A DNA stretch of 64,000 bases from Rhipicephalus microplus. Taxonomy: Eukaryota; Arthropoda; Arachnida; Ixodida; Ixodidae. Location: the NCBI RefSeq assembly GCF_043290135.1, contig NC_134703.1:116098505-116162504 (forward strand). The letters run 5' to 3'. The position numbers were made by a program, and so were the translations under genes. This document shows, one piece after another, positions 32,087 through 44,680 of the stretch (within the stretch, counting starts at the first letter, position 1; every line of letters starts with the position of its first letter). The notes below the pieces were generated by a model that worked only from the letters and a program-made list of their open reading frames with translations, did no database searches and had not been told where the DNA came from.

Positions 32087-33086
32087 TAATCTTTACGCTG
32101 ACGCGTTAAAATTGCGTAGGCATGTTCTCCTCGCTCCTGGTTGTATGCTACGTTTCAGTCACGTGTGGCACATACCAGTAGCACGTACTCGCCCCCTGGT
32201 ATGTGCTACTGTCTGGCGGGAAGTCTTTGACGGCGTACGCAATGAGATTGCGACATTATTCACGTTTATTTTTTGTCTGTTTTGCTCTTTTGTTTGTTTT
32301 TTATTTTGAATCTTATCATGCAATGAATAATTTTCAAGAAATTTTGTCGCAGAAAAAAAAATGGAGGTTGAAACTAATATAAGTGTTGGTTCGAACACCC
32401 GCCGTGTATTTTCCTAATTTATATGTGCCACAGCCGCATGTGATAACACCCCAAAACTGGCACAAGCCTCCCTGGCGTCATCTTGCCTTGATGCACGAAC
32501 TTCAGGTCATGTACACAATCAATGAAAACAACGTACCCTAACCCAAACCCAAGTAAATGATTGAGTATCGCATTCATGTATAATATAAATTGCCCTATCA
32601 ATCACACTTCGCAATATTACGATACAGGGAGCTCCTGAGATCCCAATCAATCATCCGATGCTCTTCCTAAACAGGCGTTCACGGAGTGGCCACTCTATTG
32701 AATGTCGATGAACTACACGGAAGTCAAGTTCTATCTCGGCTCGTGCACCACAAACGTCGGGTCACAGCGTCTATATAGAGAGTCTCACACAAGGGTCAGC
32801 CAGGAATTCTTCGATACAGAATAAATTCACGCTTCCATTAGCCTTACCTGTTCTTTAGCATTTGCCAAAAGGTAAAGCTTATGAAGGAGCTATGCCTCTA
32901 TTTCGAATTCCCACGTGGCAGAATGTCTTAGGGTCATACCCAGATGTTTTGGCACATGAGAGCCTCACTGGCGCTCAACCGTGCAAGGTTTGTTATATAC
33001 GACTGGTTGTGACTACTACAGATAGCTTTCAATAATTTAAACATCTTAAGAAACCTAGGAGAGAATACGGCACGCTAACAAAATAC
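32087..33086. other. No gene recognised
   Basis: Nothing supported in this stretch. A short inverted pair around CACATACCAGTAGCACGTAC and GTATGTGCTACTG lies at 32167-32211. Confidence 0.4.
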
Positions 33087-33630
33087 AGATAGATGATGAT
33101 GATGATGATATATGTTGTTTATTGTCACAAGGGCAACTTGATGGCCAAAAAGTGCCATTACCTGGTGACGGGTGTAAACCATGGTTGTATTAAGTGTCTG
33201 GGCACTCGCTCGCTGGATTTCGTGCGCCGACCGGTTGTGCCCCCGCGGTTTCCGACGACAGTGAAGCTCTGGCCGACTGGGCTTCCCCTAAGCCATCTCC
33301 TGACGCTAACAAGAGCTCTCACCGAGTAGTGCCCGGTCCTCGGACTCCTGCGACCGTGTCCAATCAATTCCTATCTCATCTTTACTTCAGTCGTTTCTGT
33401 CGTTCGCTATCCATGCGCCTCGCTCTCTCCTTCCTCTCTCTATCTATTTTACTTTTTAATCATATACTTTTAATTCATTCTTACCCCATCCCGTGTGAGC
33501 TACTGTTGAGGTGTCACACTCTGATGCAGACAGTTACATGGCTCACTTTTTTCTTTTTTTCTCTTTACGAACCACAATCTTTATGGGGGCGTGAAATTTC
33601 TCGTCCTAAAGGCGCGTTCAACATATAGGT
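33087..33630 (+). repeat. Probable retroelement 3' end (low confidence)
   Basis: After a short (GAT)n run, a Pro/Ser-rich plus-strand frame passes 33194-33628 into a pyrimidine-rich stretch. CCGTGTGAGCTACTGTTGAG, GATGCAGACAGTTACATGGC and TACGAACCACAATCTTTATG follow. This layout (coding end, CT-rich leader, conserved A/T-rich end) resembles tick LINE 3' untranslated regions as I remember them. No RT motif is present to prove it. Confidence 0.35.
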
Positions 33631-33729
33631 ACTAAAATTATGAATTTGGCATGGAATGTGGGTAGGGAAAAGGAGCGACAGACGGTCGGGATAATAAACA
33701 TTTGGCGACAAGGTATGAGCACGAATTTT

Positions 33730-34501
33730 TCATGAACCATCATAGTATCCAAGGACCGTGAGACAGGTGCTTTTTGGGATGCAGCTACCGCAGCAGCGAC
33801 TTCCGTTCAGAGACCGTGCTGTAGAGTACCAGGGTAAATTACATGAAAACGAGGATTTCGGATGAGACGATGTAGTTGAAAGTGGGAGAACGCAATGCCG
33901 ATACACGTCCCTCTGATGCTGGTGGGACGCTTGTGGTCGTACGATCTGCACAAGAGACCATAAAGAGACATCATTTGCGGGACTAGCCAGCAGTCACCTA
34001 CTGTCATGAAGTCCATAAAGTCTCCAACGAACATGAATGGAAGTGTTTGAAATCGATTCTGAAACAACGCATCGCCTTCTCGATTTAAGTGGTGACGTCT
34101 CCCTTGTATAGGCTCCACGTGAGGTAAACGGCTATGACGACCATCCTTTTAGAGAGCTTAACGACAGCACGCTCCCCATTGTTGGTCTGGTTTTTCAGCT
34201 CAGGACAGTTCAGGGGTAGTTGTATGTCGTCGGCTTTTTCTGGTAGCTTTACGCAGATCCCGACACCTGCTGCTGGACGCTCTGCATCACCGGTGCACAT
34301 GATTGCGTCATAGCCTTTGACCTGCGTGTTTTCAGTTTTTAATGTCTCAGTGAAGCAGGGCACGCCCACTGCGGGCAGTATAGGATCGTGTTTGACGTTA
34401 TTCGCATGACCGTTCATGGAGCGAACGTTGAGCAGGGCCAGGATGGCCGCTCTCGAGTGGTCCGGGCGATGAGATAAAAAGCGCACCAAAAACGCTCGCA
34501 C
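33730..34501 (-). pseudogene. AP-type endonuclease domain relic (LINE or Helitron)
   Basis: On the minus strand 34085-34501 encodes LALLNVRSMNGHA, PCFTETLK, ERPAAGVGICV and VVKLSKRMVVIAVY. These are the typical early blocks of an exonuclease-endonuclease-phosphatase domain. After a frameshift near 34100, 33807-34118 encodes LPFMFVGDFMDFMTVG and LCRSYDHKRPTSIRGTCIGIAF. The usual GDFN has become GDFM and the usual CID has become CIG, so catalytic residues are lost. Such a domain occurs in non-LTR retrotransposons and fused to some Helitron proteins. The RPTSxRGTC block recalls the latter. No RT, Rep or helicase motif is adjacent to decide. Confidence 0.65.
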
Positions 34502-34553
34502 TTGCTTAGGGAACTAGTGGGTACTGTGCGACGACGGACTTGCGCCAAGCAAG

Positions 34554-34568
34554 AAGAGCTTCGCTCCT
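34554..34568. repeat. TTC-loop hairpin (third instance)
   Basis: AAGAGC-TTC-GCTCCT followed by AAAATAAG has one unpaired position in an otherwise identical hairpin to 13288-13302. It lies just outside the endonuclease relic. Confidence 0.4.
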
Positions 34569-34639
34569 AAAATAAGCGAGAGGCAGTGAATTCACTGCAG
34601 CGTGTGGAAGTGCACCACAGGTCATAGCCGATCAGATAG

Positions 34640-35200
34640 GCCCCTCGTCGTCAAAAGGCACTAGAGGGCATTCAATGCCTTGTGTGTCGTCGAGGGATAC
34701 AGATGTTACTGTAGCTGCACAGCAAACAGCCTACTATGCAGTCGCCGCAATGCCTCGGTAAGTACTTTTTTTTCCGAGGCGAATTGAGGACAGTCGCACA
34801 GCAGGTGTTTGATGTTCTCTTCGGTGCCGCAATCATCGCATGGCATACTATTAGGATTGGGTTGTTGTAACTAGCCGACGAATTCAGCCTTGGAAATTCG
34901 CAGGTGATCGCCCCACCCGGTTATCTCTTAGCTAGTTGCACTAAACGAATGTCCTTTTTGTTTTTCTTTAACTAAGTGCGGGCTTGCTGTTGGAAAGCCG
35001 AGCGTAGTGCGACGTAACTCAGTCACTCTGACTGACGCATGTACATTCTTGATAACCAAAGACGATAAAGAATGAAGCTTCGCGTTGTTGAAGGCCGGAT
35101 GGAGGCTGGAGTTGCAATGGAGGGTTATGTTGGTGCCGTCTGGTATGCCTTTCGTTTAACTCTTTCCAATCAGTAAAAGATATTCGGTGACTATGGTTTC
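34640..35200 (-). pseudogene. C-terminal fragment of an RNase H-type LINE
   Basis: On the minus strand, going down from 35200, I read SFTDWKELNERHTRRHQHN, PPLQLQPPSGLQQREASF. At 34840-34770 follows a zinc-binding pattern CDDCGTEENIKHLLCDCPQF, then ALRRLHSRLFAVQ. These match the order in the minus LINE (LELQPPCGLRRREASLLC, then its CCHC, then LDDRPLSV) and in LINE B at 8500-8760. Stops, frameshifts and an unmatched stretch at about 34865-34990 show decay. It is a third, independent relative of family B; the RT lies outside or is deleted. Confidence 0.65.
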
Positions 35201-35566
35201 TATAACCTAGTTTGAGTGCGAAGCTGTTATGATTTGTGCATATGACAGTGTTTCGGTAGCAGGCAGTGAGTGTATATTTTCGTGTGCGGCAGCAGTGTTA
35301 ATGGGCTGCGTTGGCTGCGCGTGGACAGTTTTTTTTGAACGTGGTGCTACCATAAGCAAAAAAAAAATTCCCATGCGCCACAGCATCACATCGATCATAT
35401 TGAGTGGCATTCACACATGCGGTGACCACTTCTAAATCTTGAACGACATTTTCAGAAGATTGGCTGCTAGTGTGATAGCTTAGTGTTGGAAGTGTGCAAT
35501 TGATATGTTGAAGAAGCTCACTGTCTGTGATTGGTATCGTACGCCCCAGTGTCAGTCTAACTTTTA

Positions 35567-36075
35567 GATGTGAAGCAGCTCTTTGACAAGCCTATGTAAT
35601 GCTGTCCCCCCCGTAAAACGCGCCGTGTGCCGTAGGTGTTGGCGCGGTGCCAACAAGGTCACACCACTGCTGCGCGATAACATGGTGGTGGTGGTAGTGG
35701 TTAGAATGAAGAGGAAAAAGGCACCTAATTTTTGTCTGCCTTCAGGCGACACGGCGCAGTGCCTTATAGGGGTGGGGGGAAGGAGGGATAAAAAGAATAG
35801 AAGGAAAATAGACGGAGAAGAAGACAGCCAAGCGAGAGAAAAAAGATGGAGATAGGAAAGTGGGGACCCGGTCGAAGCAGTCCAAGGGCGGGGTGCCACA
35901 CTGCGAGAGCTGCACGGCGTCAGGAGACCGCGGAGAACGAACCAGTCGGCGGGAGCTACGCTGATGTCGGAGATCGCGAGGGCACAACCGTACAGCTTGA
36001 AATCCTGCGAGCGAATCCCCGCGATAACATCCCGCTTCCCTTGCAGTGCGTCCTGACGTGACACTCCCTCTCCTG
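35567..36075 (-). repeat. Probable retroelement 3' end, minus strand
   Basis: Read on the minus strand it has a GC-rich segment (CCGCCGACTGGTTCGTTCTC, GGTCTCCTGACGCCGTGCAG), a pyrimidine-rich stretch and CCTATAAGGCACTGCGCCGT. It ends in a CCA-rich run (plus-strand 35682-35700, GGTGGTGGTGGTAGTGG). I recall this type of sequence as a frequent interspersed repeat in ticks. A 188-codon minus-strand frame crosses it (35564-36130) but has no domain. A trinucleotide tail fits a retroposon 3' end. Confidence 0.4.
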
Positions 36076-39000
36076 CCACACGCTCGCCGCAGCGCCCGCA
36101 GCTGCCGGTTCGTCTCATCACCCGCAACACCTGCAGCGACCACAGCTGCTACTATGCCGAATGGTCAGTTCGTGCAAAATAAACCTGACGCGTGCTTAAC
36201 GTATCAGTTGAAACATGTCTGTATGTGTCACCTACAAGATCTATGCCAGCCATCGTTTGAAACCATGCTTCAAACGAATCTTTCAGCGCTAACAACCGCA
36301 CCCGCATTAGCGCCGTTCAACCCATGACGCCACCCGTGCGCACAGTGCTACTTCGCATTTCATCAGGGTTCCCTTTCAGAATATGGTCCAAGCTTTTCCT
36401 GAGCAGGACTTGGTACATTATATATCATGTGGCGGGCCAGTTCAGTTACTCAGTAAAACGCTGAGGTACCTAATGAGGCTTTTCGAATGATGCTGATGCA
36501 CCACTCCTTTGACTATACGCTAATTTGCCCGTTGGCCTCTTAGTTATGTATCTGGGTCACTTGCTTTAATGGGGCGAGACTATGCATGAAATTCCCGTCA
36601 GCAGGCTCAGAATAGGCAATTATGCCATGGTAATTATCTGTATCCAGCTTGGCAAACAATTTGGTGCTGTATTATAGACCGAAAATGAAGGCTCACTGTG
36701 GTTGTGCTTGCACTATCCTACCTTTCTCAACTGTGCCACGTAATAACAATTGAGTCTGCTGATCATTGTTCATGCTCTTTATCCAAGATTATACGGCTGC
36801 AATTAGCAGAAAATTTTAGTCTAAAGACGTCTACAATCCCAGACGCTTCCGGAGTGGACTATGCAACAGCGCCTGAATAGGCCTGTTAGCAGGTTGCCCG
36901 AGCCCATATATGGAAAAGACAAGGACTTGTATGCAATACTATTTCTAGATGTTTTGTGTCATATCTGATCATACCAGTATTATCTGGGTATGTTTGAAGC
37001 ATTTGCTTTGGTGTAAGATTTTAGCAGGAATGGAATCGATGGAAGTGTCATTCACACTCGGTAGAGTGTCCTTTACGCGTTGCCAACGTTGCTGCCACAC
37101 TGACGAAATATGAGAATAATGGGAAGCCATATTCTCTCATTTTACATTCTTGTGCAGGGTTGCTGCAATAATTTGAACTACCAAATGCTAGACTGAATAC
37201 GAGGTACGAAATTTAATAGTACATTGAAGTCCCTAAACTCGTAAAAGATTGAAAAATTTGTAATGTGCTCGATACAGCTCCACGCGTTTCATGTTTTTGG
37301 GAAAGCAATAAATGTGGTGCAATTGTGTTTTCAAAGAGAGGAGGTGAATTTGAATTCGCGGTATTAGAAATCTCTTTATTTTGGCAGCGGTAAATGAGAT
37401 TATGGTGTTATTTTTTGTCATGTATATAGTCTGTAGCGTGCTCAAAAAGTATGCATCTTATGTATGAATTTCACTTCAAAACTACTGTCATTATAAGATA
37501 GTTGAGTTATGTTGAAACCACGCAACACTATACGGAGGTGAAGAAAAGGTAGGAACACTCTTCTTGACCCTGTCTATGATGGCATTGTTTCGACAGAATT
37601 CACTTCACCAAAAGAACTTAACTTACAATATTGAAGCAGTAAGCATGTCATCCAATACATAACTCATGAGCGATTGATAAACCCTTTTTAGCTTTAAATT
37701 TCGGTCCTGAAAAGAGAATAACAAGCAGACCATGCTCAGGTTGTTAAGTAGGCCAGTTACAATCTTTCTTTCATGTTATAGGACGTTCCAAATTATTGTG
37801 ACAGTTACATCTGGCACCGCTCTTTAAAGTTTGTCCGGCAGCAACGGCCTTTGTCCACGATTGCACTGCAACTATCGTCCCCAAGTTTGCGTCCTACTTT
37901 AGGATGCAACAGTTAAGGCCCTCGGCTACCGCAGACGAAGATAAATGAGGTCGTGTGGGCGCTGTGTGTTGCAAGACGAGAAAAAGAGAAAGGTGAGTGG
38001 ACTCGTCGAATGTCGGGTCGCGCTGTGCGTGACCATTCGATGCGGACAGAAAAGTTCAAAGCTTTTCTTATTACTGAAGGTGAATTCTAACTCAGAAGAA
38101 GAGTGCTACAGTAAGCAAACTGCAAAAAAAGAATCAGTGACACACGTTGACGGATTACCAGAGAAAAACACGAGACACCGAATCAATAACGCCGTCTGAA
38201 GGCCATTGAAGAAATGATGGCTTTCGAGTAAATATATACTAGAACCCACATTCAACATAATATGGTGCGAAGTAGACCACAGTAGAAAGAAAATAGGAGG
38301 GAGAGCGGAGTGAAAGCAACATTGTGCAGTGAGCTTATCCGGGAATGGGGAAACTGAAAGAAAGAGCTGCGTAATAAATAAATACACAAGATGTTTAATG
38401 CAGTACCCCAATGAAGGGAGGACTTAGGTTTTCTCCGAAAAAGTGGCCCACTTTCTTGTACAGTACACCATTTACACTTGTGTAAAGAACCCTTTGGCAT
38501 TGCATGCTTTGGAAACAGCAGTGTATAGGAGTTTCGATAGTACCGGACCTATGTTGTGTAGTACAGCATAATGAGTCATGCAGTCGGCTGTATTTGAGCC
38601 CTCGAATACGGGATCAGAGCCTTAATTCGTCAAACTGCTTAGTCACCTATGGATATAAAGGTCTGGTCACCTTTGGACTAGATCCTTGTCTACTACATAC
38701 ACCAAAGATGTAATTGTTCAAGCCCGTACAGATCGTCAGGTCGCCCATGACCGACTAACTTTGTCGCATTAACAGCAAAAAAGATCATTACAATAGTCGA
38801 CATCGAAGCATCCACTTCACACAAGGATCTCTGGCACTCCTCTGGTCACCCTGCCTTCTAGTCGGCTTATCCGAGAAGCTTCTCTCCCGTTATAACGGCG
38901 CCTATAAAGTACTTTGCCGACTGAGCAACGTGAATTATGAGTTCGCATCCCTGGACAGAGTTCTTCCACCACGTCACTCCACACGGACATTGTACATGTT

Positions 39001-39439
39001 TTTACACTGAAACCATATTTACCTAGCTAGCTCTTCATCACCTTAGCAAGCGCCGTGATGGCGCTTCCGCCGCAGGTGGGTGATGTTACGGTGCGACATA
39101 CATGAACCAGGGCGGTGGTCGCAGAAGGTAAAGACGACGGGAAAACGTGGGGCTCTTGCGCGTGGCACTCATCGGCAAGATCGTCGGTCTTACGATCCGC
39201 TGTGTGAATAATTCCACATGCCGCCTTCATCACGTATCGAATGTCCGTATCCGACGCTTTTCTTTGGTATTGTCTTCTGTTACCAATGTAATCTTCAATA
39301 TATGCACTAGCCAGATTCAAGGAACGCGGTATGATTTAGTTGAAGGGAACGTTCCTGCCATAGTTGCCCACTAAAAAAAATTATGGAGCACTTGTTAGTT
39401 GTGATTGCCTGCCTGCACCCCTTTTCTATTAATGAAGGT
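36076..39439. other. No gene recognised
   Basis: The longest frames are about 100 codons and lack motifs. A splice-donor-like AAAG/GTGAGTGG lies at about 37988-37998 after a short plus-strand frame; without a matching acceptor or protein similarity I do not call an exon. Confidence 0.4.
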
Positions 39440-39712
39440 TTATATGCAGACCTTGCCCCGTCACGGTGGTCTAGTGGCTAAGGTACTCGGCTGCTGACCC
39501 GCAGGTCGCGGGATCAAATCCCGGCTGTGGCGGCTGCATTTCCGATGGAGGCGGAAATGTTGTAGGCCCGTGTACTCAGATTTGGTTGCACGTTAAAGAA
39601 ACCCAGGTAGTCAAAATTTCCGGAGCCCTCCACTACGGCGTCTCTCATAATCATATGGTGGTTTTGGGACGTTAAACCCCACAAATCAATCAATCATTAT
39701 ACGCAGACCTTG
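39440..39712 (+). mobile_element. Full-length Ruka-like tRNA-derived SINE with 16-base target duplication
   Basis: The body is 39456-39696. The tRNA-like head has an A-box region (CTAGTGGCTAAGG, 39471 on) and a B-box region (GCGGGATCAAATCCCGG), so it should be transcribed by RNA polymerase III. A conserved middle follows (GAGGCGGAAATGTTGTAGGC, CACGTTAAAGAAACCC). The 3' end GGTTTTGGGACGTTAAACCCC leads into AAATCAATCAATCA. The flanks TTATATGCAGACCTTG (39440-39455) and TTATACGCAGACCTTG (39697-39712) differ at one base, so the ends are exact and the insertion fairly recent. It resembles the Ruka SINE of Rhipicephalus as I remember it. SINEs carry no protein and depend on a LINE for copying. Confidence 0.92.
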
Positions 39713-41161
39713 TCAAACCTTGCGGTGGGTGCGTAATGTATTTAGAAGATATCAGCTGCGATAGAAAAGTCGACTGTTGATACTCAAGTGGGTATTATTA
39801 ACGATTAAAAACATTATACCTCCCTGATAAATTTGTTTAATGTTTTACCGCAGTATCAAGCTGTTTCTAAGGGCTGAAGCAACTGTCTATACGTAAAACG
39901 ATGTATGGTAGGGTACAACTTTAAAGGTACTCGACTCTTTCTCATCAAAGGTAAATACACACAAGATAGCACCATGCAGTATGTGTACACTACAGGCTGA
40001 CATCATGAGGTTCCAGCATGCTCGGAAATATTTCTTTAGTTTCTAAGGTGATCGGTAGCCTCGCTTCGGTAATTTGAGTGGGTTTAGACTTGTTTGATTG
40101 TATTTAAATATAGGAAAGCAGATAACAATAGTCTAATAAACCAGATGTGCCTCTGGTTGGTCTCACCGAGCGTTTCAATCATACGCTTATAGCGACTTGG
40201 TGAAATCACACTAGTTTGACTTGGTACGTCCCTTTCTTACCTTCACGTGTAACAGCGAAACACAAGTCGCGACTACCGGCTCCGTCTTCTCTCCCTGTTA
40301 ATGCCGCGAGCTTTTTCACACAAAAGATACCATACACCCGTACCGAACTGCTGCTGCCCAATGCAATATTAGTTGGCTTGAACTCTGACTGGCAAAGTTC
40401 TAGGCTGACAAAATTAATGACAAGGCTATATTTACCATCCACCTATCATGCTCTTCTGTAGGCTCCGTTTCCTGACTATTGGCACCACCACACATCCCTG
40501 GCACTTCTCGTAAACTTCTGGTGGACTACCATGTACCGTACATTCACAGTGGTGTATTTTGCTAAGGAACTACATGGTCGAGTCCCTCACTCAATCGCTG
40601 GACTTTGGCCATCACGTACATGCGATATCGTCTACAATCCATATTACGACCCCGTCATTTTACCCGCTCTTGTAGTTGTCGGAATGGGTAGAATAAAACC
40701 CGCATCATGTGCATCATAGTTGAACACCAGTGCACTGTGCCGTCATGACTGAGTGGATAAGCACAGATGAAGACAAAAACATCAGTGCCCTCATAACAAT
40801 TCTCAAGTAAAGTAGAAAACTGATTATGACCACTGATGGACCGAACCTCGAACGTACGTACTCTGTAAGCAGAATTTCAAAAGCTACTTACTCAGAACTC
40901 TACCACAGTGCTTTTGAGCTTTAAATAAAGTGCTTCAATGACCTCTTATTACAAGAGTTTGATGTCAATTCAGCGTACGTGCTTGATCACTGCTTCACCG
41001 CTTTTGTAGTGAAAAAAAATGCGCCCAGCTACACGAAGTGAATCAGGATGTGTGGCTGAAGCTGTGGATATTGTTTAGGCGAGTAATCATACGTTGCCTG
41101 TGTATATTGTCAATTTAGTGACATAGTGACGAAGTGATAAGGGGCTAAAGTTCGTAGATAG
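39713..41161. other. No gene recognised
   Basis: Short open frames only (up to 81 codons), none with a domain. Confidence 0.45.
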
Positions 41162-41218
41162 GTGCTAAGGTTCGTAATGTCTATGTTAAAGTCGCCGACC
41201 ACTATAAAAACCTTATGC
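41162..41218 (-). pseudogene. Endonuclease motif fragment (VFIVVGDFNID)
   Basis: On the minus strand this short piece encodes YKHKVFIVVGDFNID, the signature strand of an AP-type endonuclease from a LINE or Helitron. A similar 57-base segment lies on the other side of the (CA)n array at 41468-41524. No longer domain can be followed in either direction. Confidence 0.45.
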
Positions 41219-41280
41219 TTGTAGTTTACCTTGTTCTGGCACTACGATGATTGTTGGTTGTCTATTGTAAACGTCTTCTT

Positions 41281-41442
<162 letters not shown>

Positions 41443-41467
41443 TTCGACTATAACAACCACAAAAGTA

Positions 41468-41524
41468 GGTTTTAAGGTCCTAATGTGCATGTTGAAGTCG
41501 TCGACTAGTGTAAAAGGTTCGTGC
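41468..41524 (-). pseudogene. Second endonuclease motif fragment (LVDDFNMH)
   Basis: The minus strand reads EPFTLVDDFNMH, aligning with the GDFNID fragment at 41162-41218 at about three quarters of bases, with Gly changed to Asp. The pair suggests a duplicated endonuclease piece split by the CA array. Confidence 0.35.
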
Positions 41525-42768
41525 TAAGAAGCCTTTCATACTTTTTTCTCGCTAATATGACTTCTATTCATCTATTTAACTTTTTTTTTCTGTCTCACCT
41601 CCACGCATCTCCCCGTGACATCGGACACCAATGGCGTGCACGGATAGCCTCGGGCCTAAGTGGCTCACCCCTTGAAAAAGGTAATTTCAGCTAACTACTT
41701 TTGTAATTTGATCAAATGGTTGTTAGCGTAGTGTGCTTCTAACTTTTTTAAAAACCAAACACGTAAAGCCACAACGCGAATTAAGCAAAATACTCGTTCG
41801 CACTAAAGAGAACTGTGGCTCAATTTGACTTCTTTCTCTACTTTCAAGTATCTTTGGCTATCCTCGACTAGGTAAAAAAAACTGGCTATCTACACGCTCC
41901 CATAAATTTATTTAAATTCCTAGCTTTGCAAAATAGTCTGAGTTTACAAAGTGAGCCCTAATGTTATGGCACTATGCCAATAGAGAGCTCGACGCTGTGT
42001 GTTTACGCCAAGTGTTTGAAGATTTAGATTATTGGCATTCTATATACTTTGGGAAAAGGAAAAGTGGTCCCAGCCGAAACGGACGTCGAAGGACCAGTTA
42101 CACGTACGGGGAAAAATCAGTATTGTGATCGTAGACGCGGGTTTTTCTACTTAGGACAAGTGGTAAACTTGTGTTGGCCACACTGTTATTTCCCAGCTCC
42201 GACACCTCGGAAATCATGCAACATTTTTATACGTTTGCATGTATCTTATTTTACAGCAAGAACATACGTAACTGTAGAAGCAGCTTTTTCTATAAAAACC
42301 CAAAAGTCCCATTCTGTGTGAGCATTGCAATTAGAAAAGAAAAAAACACTATTATAGCTAACGAAATAGGCAGAAATGGAACACATGGTGAGTATGTAGC
42401 CTGAAAATTTTATAGAGTTCACTACTCCTCATGAGACAATGGGAAGTAAAAAAGGATGGAGATAGCAAAACAAATTTTCACGAGCACACGTTCACACAAG
42501 AGAGATTATCATTGGTCAATGCACAATTGATTTTCAAGGCCACCACGCTTTCATAAACTTTTACGCTAGCGCGAACCAAACCGGAAAGTTCCATATCTAA
42601 GGTCATCGCTGCAGTAAAGTGAGCGAAACGTGCTTAAAATGTCGCAGTAAAAAATACATTCTATGTTTCATGAATATCACGCCAGTCATTTGTGCCAGAT
42701 TTCATTGCAACTTTTTATTTGAAAGATAGGCATCAGGTACACTAAGGATGTCGTAATCACTAATAGTA
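41525..42768. other. No gene recognised
   Basis: AT-rich sequence without supported features. Confidence 0.5.
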
Positions 42769-42931
42769 GCCCCGCGTGGTAGTCTAGTGGCTAAGGTACT
42801 CGACTGCTGACCCGCAGGTCGCGGGATTGAATTCCGGCTGCGGCATCTGCATTTTCGATGTAGGCGAAAATGCTGTAGGCCCGTGTGCTCAGATTTGGGC
42901 GCACCTTAAAAGACCCCAGGTGGTCGAAATT
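42769..42931 (+). mobile_element. Ruka-like SINE head, 3' part missing or replaced
   Basis: The tRNA-like head (CTAGTGGCTAAGGTACTCG, GACCCGCAGGTCGCGGGATT) and middle (GGCCCGTGTGCTCAGATTTG) match 39456-39640 closely. After GGTGGTCGAAATT the expected TCCGGAGCCC is absent and a GC-rich sequence (GGTGAGGCCGCACCGACAGA) begins. Either the copy is broken by deletion or this is a SINE subfamily with another 3' half. Confidence 0.85.
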
Positions 42932-44642
42932 GGTGAGGCCGCACCGACAGAAATTACGGCCGGCCCGGGTGCAGGATAGGGATAGCTGGACGGGCTCCGG
43001 TTTAGGGCGCCGGCCTTATGCCATGTTCCAGACATTCGCACTGGTGCCGATGGAGCGTATTCGCACACTCATTGCAAACAAATAAGCATCAGTGAAACCA
43101 GTTCTACTGGTACTTCTCCTAATGTTACCTTGTAAATTCTTGGCACTGGCTCCCATTTTTTCTAAACGTATCCCACGCTTCTACAACTAGCACACAGGAA
43201 AATATTTACATCAAGAAACGTTCTTTCGCATCTTGAACCTTCATTCATGTTACGTATCTCCGAATAAAATACAATTTTTTTCTGTAGAATTCGTTTTTAC
43301 CGAATGCCACACATTTCAAGCGGCAGCAAAGTTAAGCTGCTTAGGAACTCTGGTTTCGCGTTGCACCAAGAAAGTTTACCTCTCAGAATGCCAACGGCTT
43401 CACAGGGGTTGAGGTCATACTCCTTCCTACGTCTTATGGTATGATACCGAACAGAAACTATCGGCATTTTTCATGGGTGGAGTGCTGTACGCATGATATC
43501 TTTGTTCGGTTTTATAGTGTTAGGTTTCGGATCAGGTGGGGACTGATACGAGCTATCCAAGGTGCATTTTCAGCTCTAAGCCGAAAGTGCACCTTGTGTG
43601 TTTTATATCATTTTTAAAGCTATAGCTAAGTTTCAAAACTATATCAATTGGTTGTTTTATGCAATCATACAAGGCACATGTTACTTACTCTTTTTGCTCC
43701 TTAATTCATTTTTTTGTTTCATTGATGTTCTCTCGTTCTCACTTTTTTCTACGTCCTTTCTGTCTGTTTGTTTCTTTCTCGTTGTTTCGATGCAACGCTT
43801 TGCTCTTTCCTCTCGGTCGTTTCTCTCGTCACCATCACATCTCGTTTCTTTAGGCTCGCTTTCTTTTCGCACCCTTTTGATACACTATTGTATAAAAGGA
43901 TGCGTTGCGCTTTGCGAGCGTGCTTGTGTACCGAATGGTTGTTAGGCTTGCCTATGGATCGAGGACAGACTTGTTCAAATGCCGTTATGCGACAATTTTT
44001 TTTCGGCAAAACTTTATCTCTTTCTTTAGTTTTGTGCTGGTATTCTTTGTTATTACTTTTGCTGAAGGCGACGCCTGAAAAACTGGTGGACCGTGAAGTT
44101 CAGAGAGCGAAGAAGATGATGAAAGTAAAGAAGATGATTTAAAGATCGTGTGCCGGTCTGTTTATTCATTCATTTACTTATTATTGTTGATGAAGCCATC
44201 TGCTTCATTTCCTGTATTCGTTATTTCTAATTGCATATTTCTCAATTATTTGCTTTTTTTCTATAGTTTGCAAACCGTGAGCTAACAAACTAACAGTACT
44301 TAGTCAAAACTACCCGCTTCTTGGCCAATCCCCCCGCGTGGGTGTGTGCCAAAGTTTCCAGGCATTTCTTTCCTTTCTTCCTTCATGGCCAGCTGGTAGC
44401 GATCATTTTTTTCACCAACTAATAAACTATGGTGAGCTCAAGAAGCCTCGCCGTTAAATAACATTTTCGCTTATATAGAATCAATAAACACTGAGATTTT
44501 GCTGACTGCCGTCAAGCCTTTGTGTACTTGAAATACACCAGTACTAAAGACAATCTAGAGCGAAAAACTATGCAAGCTTGAAGACGAACTTTGCCATCCC
44601 AGAAACGTACGAAATATGTTGAGCAATTGTGATGTGTGCGAG

Positions 44643-44680
<38 letters not shown>

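Noticed and set aside
35564..36130. 188-codon minus-strand gene
   Set aside because: The sequence looks like a dispersed retroelement 3' end with a pyrimidine tract and a CCA-rich tail; the frame has no domain and overlaps another open frame.
37945..37998. First coding exon ending in a strong splice donor
   Set aside because: Only 16 codons, and I found no convincing downstream acceptor and frame.
39456..39540. A functional tRNA gene
   Set aside because: The tRNA-like head belongs to a SINE with exact target duplications and a SINE 3' end.
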